From Polaribacter marinaquae (lineage in GTDB: Bacteria > Bacteroidota > Bacteroidia > Flavobacteriales > Flavobacteriaceae), in contig NZ_CP150496.1 of NCBI RefSeq assembly GCF_038019025.1, positions 213,501-277,500 of the forward strand: 64,000 nt of DNA. The letters run 5' to 3'. Under the pieces are notes generated by a model. That model was given only the letters and a program-made list of their open reading frames with translations, searched no databases and was not told where the DNA came from. A program made the translations under genes and the position numbers. This document shows positions 34,475 to 43,484 of the stretch, piece after piece. Position 1 is the stretch's first letter; every line of letters begins with the position of its first letter.

Positions 34475-35071
34475 ATGAAAATTAAACAATTATTTACGGC
34501 AGTAATGCTGATAATGTTTGTTGGTAAAACAATAGCACAAGAAGAAAAAACGGTTAAAAATAAATCTTGGTATGTACCAGATTATGTTAAAGCGCAATTT
34601 GCAGGTAATATTGGTATGATTTCTTTAGGTGCAGGTTATCAGTTATTTGATAAAGTTTTGTATTCAGAATTATTATATGGTTATGTGCCAGAATCCGTTT
34701 CTAAAGCAGACAGAATTCATTTATTAACAATTAAAAACACGTTTCCTATTTATAGAAAAAAAATAAGCGAAAACTTAACAATTACACCAATTGCAGGTTT
34801 TGCTTTATCATATGAAATTGGTACAAATTCGTTTACCTCTCTGCCTAGTATTTATCCAGAAGATTATTACGTGCCAAACGCATTTCATTTTACACTTTTT
34901 GGTGGCGGATTAGTACATCAAGAATTTAAGAATAAGAGAATATTTAGCGGAGCAGATTTTTATGCAGAAGTTGGTACTGTAGAAACCTATTTATGGTACG
35001 CCATAACTTCTAAAGAAGTTTCTTTTGGTGATGCTTTTAGTGCAAGTATTGGTGTAAATTTCTATTTATAA
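34475..35071 (+). CDS. Small outer-membrane beta-barrel-like protein
   Basis: I do not recognise a named family. The 198-residue protein has a signal peptide (MKIKQLFTAVMLIMFVGKTIAQ, cut after about residue 22). It then forms alternating hydrophobic strands ending SASIGVNFYL, which fits a small eight-strand outer-membrane barrel. It lies immediately after the metallophosphoesterase gene. The pair may act together at the outer membrane, which is inference from spacing only. Confidence 0.65.
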   Translation: MKIKQLFTAVMLIMFVGKTIAQEEKTVKNKSWYVPDYVKAQFAGNIGMISLGAGYQLFDKVLYSELLYGYVPESVSKADRIHLLTIKNTFPIYRKKISENLTITPIAGFALSYEIGTNSFTSLPSIYPEDYYVPNAFHFTLFGGGLVHQEFKNKRIFSGADFYAEVGTVETYLWYAITSKEVSFGDAFSASIGVNFYL

Positions 35072-35090
35072 AATACATTTAAAATTAAAA

Positions 35091-35127
35091 AAACCTTGTT
35101 TACATTTAGTGAACAAGGTTTTTTTTT
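35091..35127. terminator. Bidirectional terminator
   Basis: CCTTGTTTAC (35094-35103) pairs with GTGAACAAGG (35109-35118), one G-U pair, around a 5-base loop, with A and T runs on both sides. It separates the small barrel gene from the convergent argH. Confidence 0.87.
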
Positions 35128-35130
35128 GAT

Positions 35131-36408
35131 TTATTTTTTAGGATATTTTTCTCTAATTTTTTCTAAGGATAAATTATGGATACTTCCAACATGCGAATGT
35201 TGTTTTCCTAAATCTGGTTTGTAAGTTCCTTCTTGAACTTGACCGCCAATTTTTTGATAAGCTTCTCTAAAAGACATGCCTTCTACTACCAAATTATTAA
35301 TAGAATCTACGGTAAATAAATATTGATACTTTTCGTCATTTAAATCGATATCTTTTACAATTACTTGTTGTATCGCATAATTAAAAATGTCTAAAATATC
35401 TTTTACATCTTCAAAAGCAGCAATAATATTTTCTTTTAATAATTGAAAATCTCTATGATAACCTGTTGGTAAATTATTTGTAATCAATAACATTTCTGAA
35501 TGTAAAGCCTGAATTTTATTACATTTTCCACGGATCAATTCAAAAACATCAGGATTTTTTTTGTGAGGCATAATGCTGCTTCCTGTAGTTAATTCATCAG
35601 GAAAAGTGATAAAACCAAAATTCTGACTCATGTACAAACAAACATCCATCGCAAAACGAGCCATTGTATTACACAATCCGCCCAAAGCAGCAGCAATAGA
35701 ACGTTCACTTTTACCACGACTTAATTGCGCAGCTACAACATTGTATTTTAATGTTGCAAAATCTAATTCTTTAGTAGTTAACTCTCTATCTATTGGAAAA
35801 GAAGAACCATAACCAGCAGCAGAGCCTAAAGGATTTTGATCTACAACTTTAGAAACTGCATTTAAAACGTAAACATCATCAATTAATAACTCTGCATAAG
35901 CAGAAAACCACAACCCAAAAGATGATGGCATTGCAACTTGTAAATGCGTATAACCAGGTAATAATGACTCTTTATGCGTATCAGCTAAATTTAATAACGT
36001 ATCAAAAAGAGCTTTTACTTTATCATTTACAATGGCTAAATTTTCTTTATAGTATAGATGTAAGGCCACTAAAACTTGATCGTTTCTAGAACGAGCTGTA
36101 TGAATTTTTTTACCGACTTCACCTAACTTGTTGGTTAATTCCCATTCGATTTTAGAATGTACATCTTCAAAAGAAGGTTCAATCACAAATGTTCCGTTTT
36201 CTATATCTTTTGCCAGTTCTTCTAAACCTTTTTTAAGGTCTTTTAATTCATCCGTAGAAATAATTCCTATAGATTCTAACATTATTGCGTGGGCCAAAGA
36301 AGCTTGTACATCATATTTTGCAATATGAATATCAATTTCTCTATCATTACCAACTGTAAAATTTTCTATTTGTTTGTCTATTGAAAACCCTTTATCCCAA
36401 AGTTTCAT
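35131..36408 (-). CDS. argH: Argininosuccinate lyase
   Basis: ArgH splits argininosuccinate into arginine and fumarate. The 425-residue protein has the fumarase/aspartase fold signature GSSIMPHKKNPDVFELIRGK. It also has the conserved HTARSRNDQVLVALHLY and LPGYTHLQVAMPSSFG. It is somewhat shorter than the common 455-460 residues, as in other Bacteroidota. It is the last gene of the arginine operon, separated from argE by a 101-bp gap that contains a palindromic repeat. Confidence 0.95.
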   Translation of the reverse strand: MKLWDKGFSIDKQIENFTVGNDREIDIHIAKYDVQASLAHAIMLESIGIISTDELKDLKKGLEELAKDIENGTFVIEPSFEDVHSKIEWELTNKLGEVGKKIHTARSRNDQVLVALHLYYKENLAIVNDKVKALFDTLLNLADTHKESLLPGYTHLQVAMPSSFGLWFSAYAELLIDDVYVLNAVSKVVDQNPLGSAAGYGSSFPIDRELTTKELDFATLKYNVVAAQLSRGKSERSIAAALGGLCNTMARFAMDVCLYMSQNFGFITFPDELTTGSSIMPHKKNPDVFELIRGKCNKIQALHSEMLLITNNLPTGYHRDFQLLKENIIAAFEDVKDILDIFNYAIQQVIVKDIDLNDEKYQYLFTVDSINNLVVEGMSFREAYQKIGGQVQEGTYKPDLGKQHSHVGSIHNLSLEKIREKYPKK

Positions 36409-36425
36409 AATTTTTATTTTTTGAT

Positions 36426-36497
36426 GTCATTGCGAATGTATTGAAGTAATCTTATCATTAATGAAGAGATAACTTCGTCATATTTCTTCGTAATGAC
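36426..36497. repeat. Palindromic interspersed repeat between argE and argH
   Basis: GTCATTGCGAA (36426-36436) is an inverted match to TTCGTAATGAC (36487-36497), with a G-U wobble. The element has the GTCATTGCGA...AATGAC form of short repeats scattered in Bacteroidota genomes. It carries no open frame of note. In the operon message it would form a hairpin 13 bases downstream of argE. Confidence 0.65.
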
Positions 36498-36509
36498 GAT
36501 TATATAATT

Positions 36510-37580
36510 TTAAACAATTACATTATTTAGTAATTCGATATAAATCTGTATTCCTTCTTCAATTTCTGCAACATATATAAATTCATTTGCAGAGTGAGAA
36601 CGCGTGCTATCGCCAGGACCTAATTTTAAAGATTGGCAACTTAACACAGATTGATCTGATAGGGTAGGAGAACCATAAGTTTCTCTTCCCATTGCTATAC
36701 CTGCTTTTACTAAATCGTGATTTAAAGATATTGAAGATGAATTTAATCGTAAACTTCTAGGTTTTATCTCTGTACAAGGAGATTGGTTTTGTAAAATATC
36801 TGCAATTTCTTGATTTGAATACGCATCATTTACACGAACATCTACAACTAAATCTACATGAGCAGGAACAACATTGTGTTGTTTACCTGCATTTATTTGA
36901 GTTACTGTCATTTTTACATCGCCTAAAGCATTCGAAGATTTCTCGAATTTATAATCTTTAAACCACTGTAAAACTTCTATGGTATTGTAAATTGAATTGT
37001 TATTATTTGGATGAGCTGCATGACTAGGTGTGCCTTTTACTACTGCATCAAAAACTACCAATCCTTTTTCTGCCACTGCTAAATTCATTAATGTTGGCTC
37101 ACCAACAATAGCAACATCTATATGCGGTATTATTGGTAACATACTATTTAATCCGTTTGGTCCAGAGCTTTCTTCTTCTGCAGACGCAACAATAACTAAA
37201 TTATATTTTAAATTTTCTAAAGCGTAAAATTTTGTAAAAGTTGCTATTAAAGAAACCAAACAACCGCCAGCATCGTTAGCACCTAAACCAAATAATTTAC
37301 CATCTTTTACAAAAGCTTTAAAAGGGTCGTTTGTGTATGCCGAGTTTGGTTTTACAGTATCGTGATGCGAGTTTAATAGTAAGGTAGGTTTGCTATCATC
37401 AAAATATTTATTGGTTGCCCAAACATTATTTTTTGTTCTTTTAAAAGGAATTTCAAACTCTTTAAACCAATTTTCTATTAGAGTTGCTGTTTGGTCTTCT
37501 TCGGATGAAAATGATTGTGTTTCAATCAGATTTTTTAAAAGTGATATTGCTTTTTCTGTTAATTTTTCAATAGAAATCAT
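36510..37580 (-). CDS. argE: M20 deacylase, N-acetylornithine/citrulline type
   Basis: This 356-residue metallohydrolase of the M20 family would remove the acyl group in arginine synthesis. Metal ligands are visible in LLNSHHDTVKPN, LFGLGANDAGG and ASAEEESSGPNG. The lid domain is in the middle (about 165-270). In this operon the carbamoyltransferase is of the N-acylornithine type. The substrate is therefore more likely N-acetylcitrulline (or N-succinylcitrulline) than N-acetylornithine. It ends next to argB with a 1-bp overlap at 37580. Confidence 0.85.
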   Translation of the reverse strand: MISIEKLTEKAISLLKNLIETQSFSSEEDQTATLIENWFKEFEIPFKRTKNNVWATNKYFDDSKPTLLLNSHHDTVKPNSAYTNDPFKAFVKDGKLFGLGANDAGGCLVSLIATFTKFYALENLKYNLVIVASAEEESSGPNGLNSMLPIIPHIDVAIVGEPTLMNLAVAEKGLVVFDAVVKGTPSHAAHPNNNNSIYNTIEVLQWFKDYKFEKSSNALGDVKMTVTQINAGKQHNVVPAHVDLVVDVRVNDAYSNQEIADILQNQSPCTEIKPRSLRLNSSSISLNHDLVKAGIAMGRETYGSPTLSDQSVLSCQSLKLGPGDSTRSHSANEFIYVAEIEEGIQIYIELLNNVIV

Positions 37581-38362
37581 TATAAAGTTATAGTTGTGAA
37601 GTTGTTGTTTTCTTTAGTGAACATGGCTGTATTGCCAATATGAACTTTTTGGACACCATTTTGTAAAGCATCAAAACAATTGTCTAATTTCGGAATCATT
37701 CCGTCTGAGATCATTCCGTTTTTTAGTAAATTTTGATATGTTTCAGTATCGATATTTTTTATTACTGATTCTTTATCAGAAAAATCTTGTAAAACACCAT
37801 TTAATTCAAAACAATAGTAAATAGATGTGTCATAAATTTTGCTCATACCAACACCAATTGTACTTGCAATTGTATCTGCATTTGTGTTTAATAATTGTCC
37901 ATTTCCATCGTGCGTAATTGCACAAAATACAGGTGTAAAATCGGCTTTAATTAATTTATCTATTGAATGAGAGGTTATTTCTTTAACATCACCAACATAA
38001 CCAAAATCTATTTCTTTGATAGGTCTTTTATCAGATTTAATACTATTAATATCTGCACCAGTTAAACCAATTGCATCTACTTGTAAAGCTTGTAGTTTAG
38101 CAACAATGTTTTTGTTAACTAAACCACCATAAACCATAGTAATAACTTCTAAAGTTTCGGCATCAGTAATTCGTCTACCATCAATCATTTTAGAAGTTAT
38201 TCCTAATTTAGACGCAACACTTGTAGCACGTTTACCACCACCATGAACTAAAATTTTATTCCCTTCTAAATTGGAAAAAAGTTTTAAGAAAGCAGCCAAA
38301 GATGTTTCATCTTCGATAATATTTCCTCCAATTTTTATGATTGATAGTTTTTCTTTAAGCAT
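37580..38362 (-). CDS. argB: Acetylglutamate kinase
   Basis: ArgB phosphorylates N-acetylglutamate, the second step to arginine. The 260-residue amino-acid-kinase fold protein has IIKIGGNIIEDE at the start. It also shows ILVHGGGKRATSVASKLG and the nucleotide region LLNTNADTIASTIGVGMS. It lacks the N-terminal helix of arginine-inhibited hexameric forms, so direct feedback control may be absent. That would fit with control at the transcript leader. It overlaps argF' by 8 bp and argE by 1 bp. Confidence 0.94.
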   Translation of the reverse strand: MLKEKLSIIKIGGNIIEDETSLAAFLKLFSNLEGNKILVHGGGKRATSVASKLGITSKMIDGRRITDAETLEVITMVYGGLVNKNIVAKLQALQVDAIGLTGADINSIKSDKRPIKEIDFGYVGDVKEITSHSIDKLIKADFTPVFCAITHDGNGQLLNTNADTIASTIGVGMSKIYDTSIYYCFELNGVLQDFSDKESVIKNIDTETYQNLLKNGMISDGMIPKLDNCFDALQNGVQKVHIGNTAMFTKENNNFTTITL

Positions 38363-39293
38363 TTTCTAGAATTTTTTTCAAAACTAATTGCGCTGCATAT
38401 GTTCTGTTGTTAGCTTGTTCTATTACCAAAGAAGCATCAGAATCTAATACAGTATCTTCTACAACAACATTTCTTCTAACAGGTAGACAATGCATAAATT
38501 TTGCATCAGCTATTTTATCTTTAGTAATGGTCCAATTATTTTCTACATCTAAAACCTCGCCATAAGATTCATAAGAACTCCAGTTTTTTGTGTATATAAA
38601 ATCGGCGTCTTTAAATGCTTCTTCTTGGTTGTGGTAAACAGGAGTGTTTTTAGTAATTTTTTTGTTTAAATTGTATCCTTTAGGGTTTGCAATTACAAAA
38701 TCAACATCCATTTTATGCATTGCTTGCGTAAAACTATTTGCAACTGCATGTGGTAAAGCCTTAATATGTGGTGCCCAACTTAAAACTACTTTGGGTTTCT
38801 TATTAGTTGAAAATTCTGCAATAGTAATTGCATCTGTTAAGCCTTGTAGCGGATGACCCGTTGCACTTTCCATACTAACAATTGGTACAGAAGCGAATTC
38901 TACAAAAGACTTTAAGATTTGTTCAGATTCGTCTTTTTCTTTATCTATTAAACTCGGAAAAGCTCTTACCGCAATAATATCGCAATATTGAGAAACAACA
39001 GCTGCTGCTTCTTTAATGTGTTCTGCAGTATTACCATTCATAATTGTACCGTCTCCAAATTCAATTCCCCAAGCATCGCCAGAAACGTTCATTACAATCG
39101 GATCCATTCCTAAATTTAAAGCTGCTTTTTGTGTGCTTAAACGTGTACGTAAACTAGAATTAAAAAATAATAAACCTAAAGTTTTATTTTTACCTAAATC
39201 TTTATTTTTTAAAGGATTTGCCTTTATTTCTTGGGCTTCTTTAATCCAAGAGTTTATATTTTCAATATCATCGATAGAAGTATAATTTAGCAT
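38355..39293 (-). CDS. argF': N-acetyl(succinyl)ornithine carbamoyltransferase
   Basis: This 312-residue transcarbamylase belongs to the group that carbamoylates N-acylated ornithine, first described in Xanthomonas and Bacteroides. It has the carbamoyl-phosphate loop FFNSSLRTRLSTQKAA (S-x-R-T-R form), the GTIMNGNTAEH substrate loop and MHCLPVRRNVVVEDTVLD near the C-terminus. Whether the acyl group is acetyl or succinyl depends on one substrate-loop residue that I cannot assign with certainty. It sits between argD and argB, and no ordinary argF lies in the operon. Confidence 0.85.
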   Translation of the reverse strand: MLNYTSIDDIENINSWIKEAQEIKANPLKNKDLGKNKTLGLLFFNSSLRTRLSTQKAALNLGMDPIVMNVSGDAWGIEFGDGTIMNGNTAEHIKEAAAVVSQYCDIIAVRAFPSLIDKEKDESEQILKSFVEFASVPIVSMESATGHPLQGLTDAITIAEFSTNKKPKVVLSWAPHIKALPHAVANSFTQAMHKMDVDFVIANPKGYNLNKKITKNTPVYHNQEEAFKDADFIYTKNWSSYESYGEVLDVENNWTITKDKIADAKFMHCLPVRRNVVVEDTVLDSDASLVIEQANNRTYAAQLVLKKILENA

Positions 39294-40417
39294 GATAATT
39301 CTATTTTTAAAGCATTAAAAAATGCGTTAACGTGTTCTTTTTTAATTGTTAAAGGTGGCAAGATTCTTAATAAATTAGGATTTTTTGCGCTACCTGTAAA
39401 TATCTGTTGATTAAAAATTAATTTCTTACGCAGTTCTGCAATCGGAAAATCAAACTCTAAACCAAGCATTAAACCACGACCTTTAATATTTTTAATTTCA
39501 GAGATTTCTTTTGCTTTTTCTAAAAAATAAGCAGAGATTTCTTTGACGTTTTGCATTAAGTTTTCTTCTTCTATAACTTCTAAAACAGTTGAAGAGGCGA
39601 CCGATGCTAAATGGTTTCCGCCAAAAGTTGTACCCAATAAACCATAAGAAGCTTTAATATTTTTATGAATTAAAATACCACCTATAGGAAAGCCGTTTCC
39701 CATACCTTTTGCAATTGAAATTATATCTGGTGTAACATTGTATTTTTGAAAAGCAAAAAAGTCTCCTGTTCTTCCAAAGCCAGATTGTACTTCATCAGCA
39801 ATAAAACAAGTATTGTATTTTTTACATAAAAGATCTACGCCTTCATAAAAAGCGGTATTACTTTCATCTAAACCACCAACACCTTGTATACATTCTATAA
39901 TTACTGCACAAACATCGTTTTTAGCTAATGCTTTTTCTAAGGCAACTAAATCGCCTAATTCCAAAATTTCTACCTCTTGTTGTGCGTTAATTGGTGCAAT
40001 AATTTTTGCGTTGTCAGTTGCCGCAACTGCTGCAGAAGTTCTACCGTGAAATCCGTTTTTAAATGCAATAACTTTTTTCTTTTGGTTATGAAAAGAGGCT
40101 AGTTTTAAAGCATTTTCATTAGCCTCTGCACCAGAATTACATAAAAATAATTCATAATCTGTGCAACCAGAAAACGAAACTAATTTTTCTGCCAATGCCT
40201 TTTGTAACGGGTTCTGAATCGAGTTGCTATAAAAACCCAATTTAGAAACTTGTTCTGATATTGCCGCTACATATTTTGGGTGCGAATGCCCAATAGATAT
40301 TACTGCATGACCACCGTATAAATCTAAATATTTTGTATTGTTATCATCAAAAACATATACATCTTTAGCTTTTACAGGAGTGATATCGAATAATGGATAT
40401 ACATTAAATAAACTCAT
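39287..40417 (-). CDS. argD: Acetylornithine aminotransferase
   Basis: ArgD is a PLP enzyme that transaminates N-acetylglutamate semialdehyde to N-acetylornithine. The 376-residue class-III aminotransferase shows FLCNSGAEANENALKLA and GFHGRTSAAVAAT. FIADEVQSGFGRTG and the PLP lysine in SIAKGMGNGFPIGG are also present. It overlaps argF' by 7 bp and proC by 4 bp, so the three genes are translationally coupled. Confidence 0.94.
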   Translation of the reverse strand: MSLFNVYPLFDITPVKAKDVYVFDDNNTKYLDLYGGHAVISIGHSHPKYVAAISEQVSKLGFYSNSIQNPLQKALAEKLVSFSGCTDYELFLCNSGAEANENALKLASFHNQKKKVIAFKNGFHGRTSAAVAATDNAKIIAPINAQQEVEILELGDLVALEKALAKNDVCAVIIECIQGVGGLDESNTAFYEGVDLLCKKYNTCFIADEVQSGFGRTGDFFAFQKYNVTPDIISIAKGMGNGFPIGGILIHKNIKASYGLLGTTFGGNHLASVASSTVLEVIEEENLMQNVKEISAYFLEKAKEISEIKNIKGRGLMLGLEFDFPIAELRKKLIFNQQIFTGSAKNPNLLRILPPLTIKKEHVNAFFNALKIELSC

Positions 40418-41214
40418 ATTTGTTCTTTTTTAATGTTATTAATTTTGTTAAAAGAAGCAACCATACCTTGTATTAAAGAAGAGCTCAAACCCTTATGTTC
40501 CATTTCATTTAAACCTTCTATAGTACAACCTTTTGGTGTTGTAACTCTGTCAATTTCTTCTTCTGGATGATTGCCGTTAGTTATTAATAAATTTGCAGCG
40601 CCTTCACTAGTAAACATTGCCAATTCTTGCGCTTCTTTTGCATCAAAACCTAACTGAATAGCAGCTTGAGTTGTTGCTCTAATTAGACGCATCCAAAAAG
40701 CGATTCCGCTAGCACAAACCACGGTTGCGGCTTGCATTTGGCTTTCTGGAATACTTAAAGAATGTCCTAACCGATTAAAAATAGCTTCTGCAATTTTAAT
40801 ACGTTTTTCACCTTGTGGGTTGCTACACATACACGTCATAGATTTACCAACTGCAATAGCAGTATTGGGCATTGCACGAATTATAAATTTATCAGCACCA
40901 ATTTCTTCTTCTATTTGCGGAATTAAAAAACCAGTTATTGTAGAAATAACTACATGTTTTTCTGTTAAATAAGGTTTTATATCTCTTAAAATTCTTTCAA
41001 AATGTGCAGGTTGAACTGCAAAAATTAAAATATCAGAATTTTTTACAGCGGTAATATTGTCTGTAGTTAAAAAAACGTTTGTGTATCCTTCAAACTCTGC
41101 AATACCATCAATATTTCTTTTTGTAAGGTATAAAGAAGTAATTGCATTGTTGGTAATTAAACCTTTTGCAATAGATTTTCCTAAATTTCCTGTACCTATA
41201 ATTGCTATTTTCAT
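40414..41214 (-). CDS. proC: Pyrroline-5-carboxylate reductase
   Basis: ProC makes proline from pyrroline-5-carboxylate with NAD(P)H. The 266-residue protein has the Rossmann motif IAIIGTGNLGKSIAKGL at the N-terminus and the dimer signature GCTIEGLNEMEHKGL at the C-terminus. Its place inside an arginine operon links proline formation to the ornithine route. A 114-bp gap holding a palindromic repeat separates it from argC. Confidence 0.93.
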   Translation of the reverse strand: MKIAIIGTGNLGKSIAKGLITNNAITSLYLTKRNIDGIAEFEGYTNVFLTTDNITAVKNSDILIFAVQPAHFERILRDIKPYLTEKHVVISTITGFLIPQIEEEIGADKFIIRAMPNTAIAVGKSMTCMCSNPQGEKRIKIAEAIFNRLGHSLSIPESQMQAATVVCASGIAFWMRLIRATTQAAIQLGFDAKEAQELAMFTSEGAANLLITNGNHPEEEIDRVTTPKGCTIEGLNEMEHKGLSSSLIQGMVASFNKINNIKKEQI

Positions 41215-41227
41215 TTTTATTTTTTTT

Positions 41228-41327
41228 GGGCGTTACCTAAAGGTCGCGCTTTCCGTTATATCTTTTTTTGCCATATGTGGCAACAAAAAAAGGATGCCAC
41301 TTCAATCGCTAACGCGGGCTTTGGCTT
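41228..41327. repeat. About 100-bp palindromic mobile-type repeat between argC and proC
   Basis: The element starts GGGCGTTACCTAAAGG (41228) and ends near TAACGCGGGC, with outer arms GCGTTA (41230-41235) and TAACGC (41310-41315). An inner perfect hairpin TTGCCA/TGGCAA (41268-41273 and 41278-41283) is flanked by T7 and A7 runs. I recognise the outline from noncoding repeats scattered through Flavobacteriaceae genomes. It reaches to within a few bases of the argC stop codon. Confidence 0.65.
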
Positions 41328-41328
41328 C

Positions 41329-42306
41329 TTAAAAATAATTTGCTTTTAAATTTAAACCCAACGTTTCTTCAAAGCCATACATTAAGTTTAGGTTCTGTAT
41401 GGCTGCACCAGATGCACCTTTTAATAAATTATCAATTATACTTGTAATTAATAATTTGTTGCCATGTTTTTCTAGTTGTACCAAGCATTTATTTGTGTTA
41501 ACAACTTGTTTCATAAAAATACTTTCATCAGAAACAATTGTAAAAGCAGCGTCTTTATAATATTCTTTATAAATTGCTTTCGCCTCTTCTAAAGTGCCAT
41601 CAAATTTTGTGTATGTTGTTGCAAAAATTCCTCTAGAAAAATCGCCTCTATTTGGCATAAAGTTAATTTCACTATTAAAATCTGCTTGCAATTGTTTAAC
41701 TGTCTGATTTATTTCACCTAAATGTTGGTGATTAAAAGCTTTATAATGCGAAAAATTATTATCTCGCCATGTAAAATGAGTAGTTGCAGATAAAGAAGTA
41801 CCTGCACCAGTTGCACCTGTTACAGCATTAATATGAACATCATTTTTTAGCAATCCGTTTGCAGCTAAAGGTAAAATTGCTAGTTGTAAGGCTGTTGCAA
41901 AACAACCTGGATTTGCAATGTATTTAGCAGATTTTATTGCTTCTTTTTGCAATTCTGGTAATCCGTATACAAACTCTTTACCTTCAAAGTTTTTATCAGC
42001 AGTTAGTCTAAAATCATTACTTAAATCAATAATTTTTGTAGTATCAGAAAAACTATTTTTTTGTAAAAAAGTAGTTGAATTTCCATGTCCCAAACATAAA
42101 AATAAAACATCAACATTAGTATTAACTTCACTAGAAAAACTAATATCTGTAGAACCCACCAAATCTTGATGAACTTTATATAATTTGTTACCAGCATTAG
42201 AAGTACTGTATACAAAGTTTATGTTTGTCTTTGGATGATTTAATAATAATCGAATCAATTCTCCTGCAGTATAACCTGCGCCACCAATAATTCCTACTTC
42301 TAACAT
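41329..42306 (-). CDS. argC: N-acetyl-gamma-glutamyl-phosphate reductase
   Basis: ArgC reduces acetylglutamyl phosphate to the semialdehyde. The 325-residue protein has the NADP-binding GIIGGAGYTAGELIRLLLNHP and the catalytic Cys in YIANPGCFATALQLA. The His of the dyad is probably in FNHQHLGEI. It is of the short type, with a normal length. It follows argG by 2 bp and is separated from proC by a repeat. Confidence 0.95.
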   Translation of the reverse strand: MLEVGIIGGAGYTAGELIRLLLNHPKTNINFVYSTSNAGNKLYKVHQDLVGSTDISFSSEVNTNVDVLFLCLGHGNSTTFLQKNSFSDTTKIIDLSNDFRLTADKNFEGKEFVYGLPELQKEAIKSAKYIANPGCFATALQLAILPLAANGLLKNDVHINAVTGATGAGTSLSATTHFTWRDNNFSHYKAFNHQHLGEINQTVKQLQADFNSEINFMPNRGDFSRGIFATTYTKFDGTLEEAKAIYKEYYKDAAFTIVSDESIFMKQVVNTNKCLVQLEKHGNKLLITSIIDNLLKGASGAAIQNLNLMYGFEETLGLNLKANYF

Positions 42307-42308
42307 AA

Positions 42309-43484
42309 TTAAGAATTTACTTGTTTGTATATTTTATTCTGATTCCCAATAATTTTTATAAAACCTTTCGCGTCATCGGCTGTCCAAGCTTTATTTTCTT
42401 CACCATAAGTACTAAAAGCACTAGACATTAAATCGTGGTTAGATACTATTCCGTCTAAAGTAAAATGATATGGTTTTAAAGAAACCACCACATTACCAGA
42501 AACCATTTTTTGCGAACTTTGTAAAAAAGCTTCCGTATCTCTCATTACAGGATCTAAATATTGCCCTTCGTGTAAATGCATTCCGTAAAAACTAGATAAA
42601 TACTCTTTGTGTTGTAACTGCCATTTTGTAAGCGTGTGTTTTTCTAACAAGTGATGCGCTTTCACAGTAATTAATGCAGCGGCAGCTTCAAAACCAACTC
42701 TACCTTTAGTACCTACAATTGTATCACCAACATGAATATCTCTACCAATTGCATATTTAGAAGCAATTTCGTTTAGATTTTCAATATTTATCTCAGGCTT
42801 ATTTTCTTGTCCGTTTAAAGCAACAAATTCACCATTTTTAAAAGTTAGCGTTACTTTTTCTTCTCCTTCTTTTTCTAATTGAGAAGGATATGCTTCGCTT
42901 GGTAAAGGTTTTTCAGATTTTAAAGTTTCTACACCACCAACACTTGTTCCCCAAAGGCCTTTATTTACAGAATACTTAGATTTCTCCCAATTCATGTCAA
43001 TTCCTTCAGATTTTAGATAATCTATTTCTTCTTGTCTAGATAATTTTTGATCTCTAATAGGTGTAATAATTTTAATGTTTGGCGCTAAAGTTTGAAAAAT
43101 CATGTCAAATCTAACTTGATCATTACCCGCACCAGTGCTACCGTGTGCAATATATTCTGCATCTATGCTTTTTGCATATTCTATAATTTCTATTGCCTGA
43201 ATAATTCTTTCTGCACTAACAGAAAGTGGATATGTGGCATTTTTTAGAACATTACCAAAAATTAAATACTTAACTACTTTATTGTAAAAAGTAGCTACAG
43301 CATCTATATTTTTATAGGTTGTAACACCCATTTTATAAGCGTTACTTTCTATATTTTTAATTTCTTCGGATGTAAAACCACCTGTGTTTACACTTACAGC
43401 ATGTACATCATAATCTTTAGATAAATTTACAGCGCAATAAGAAGTATCTAAACCACCACTATATGCAATTACTAATTTTTTCAT
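42309..43484 (-). CDS. argG: Argininosuccinate synthase
   Basis: ArgG joins citrulline and aspartate using ATP. The 391-residue protein has the PP-loop VIAYSGGLDTSYCAVNL. Further motifs are YIAHGSTGAGNDQVRFD and RQEEIDYLKSEG. It overlaps the upstream GNAT gene by 4 bp and is followed by argC after 2 bp. It is the second gene of the operon. Confidence 0.95.
   Translation of the reverse strand: MKKLVIAYSGGLDTSYCAVNLSKDYDVHAVSVNTGGFTSEEIKNIESNAYKMGVTTYKNIDAVATFYNKVVKYLIFGNVLKNATYPLSVSAERIIQAIEIIEYAKSIDAEYIAHGSTGAGNDQVRFDMIFQTLAPNIKIITPIRDQKLSRQEEIDYLKSEGIDMNWEKSKYSVNKGLWGTSVGGVETLKSEKPLPSEAYPSQLEKEGEEKVTLTFKNGEFVALNGQENKPEINIENLNEIASKYAIGRDIHVGDTIVGTKGRVGFEAAAALITVKAHHLLEKHTLTKWQLQHKEYLSSFYGMHLHEGQYLDPVMRDTEAFLQSSQKMVSGNVVVSLKPYHFTLDGIVSNHDLMSSAFSTYGEENKAWTADDAKGFIKIIGNQNKIYKQVNS

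Noticed and set aside
41918..42215. Frames opposite or overlapping argC
   Set aside because: Both are out-of-phase shadows of argC.
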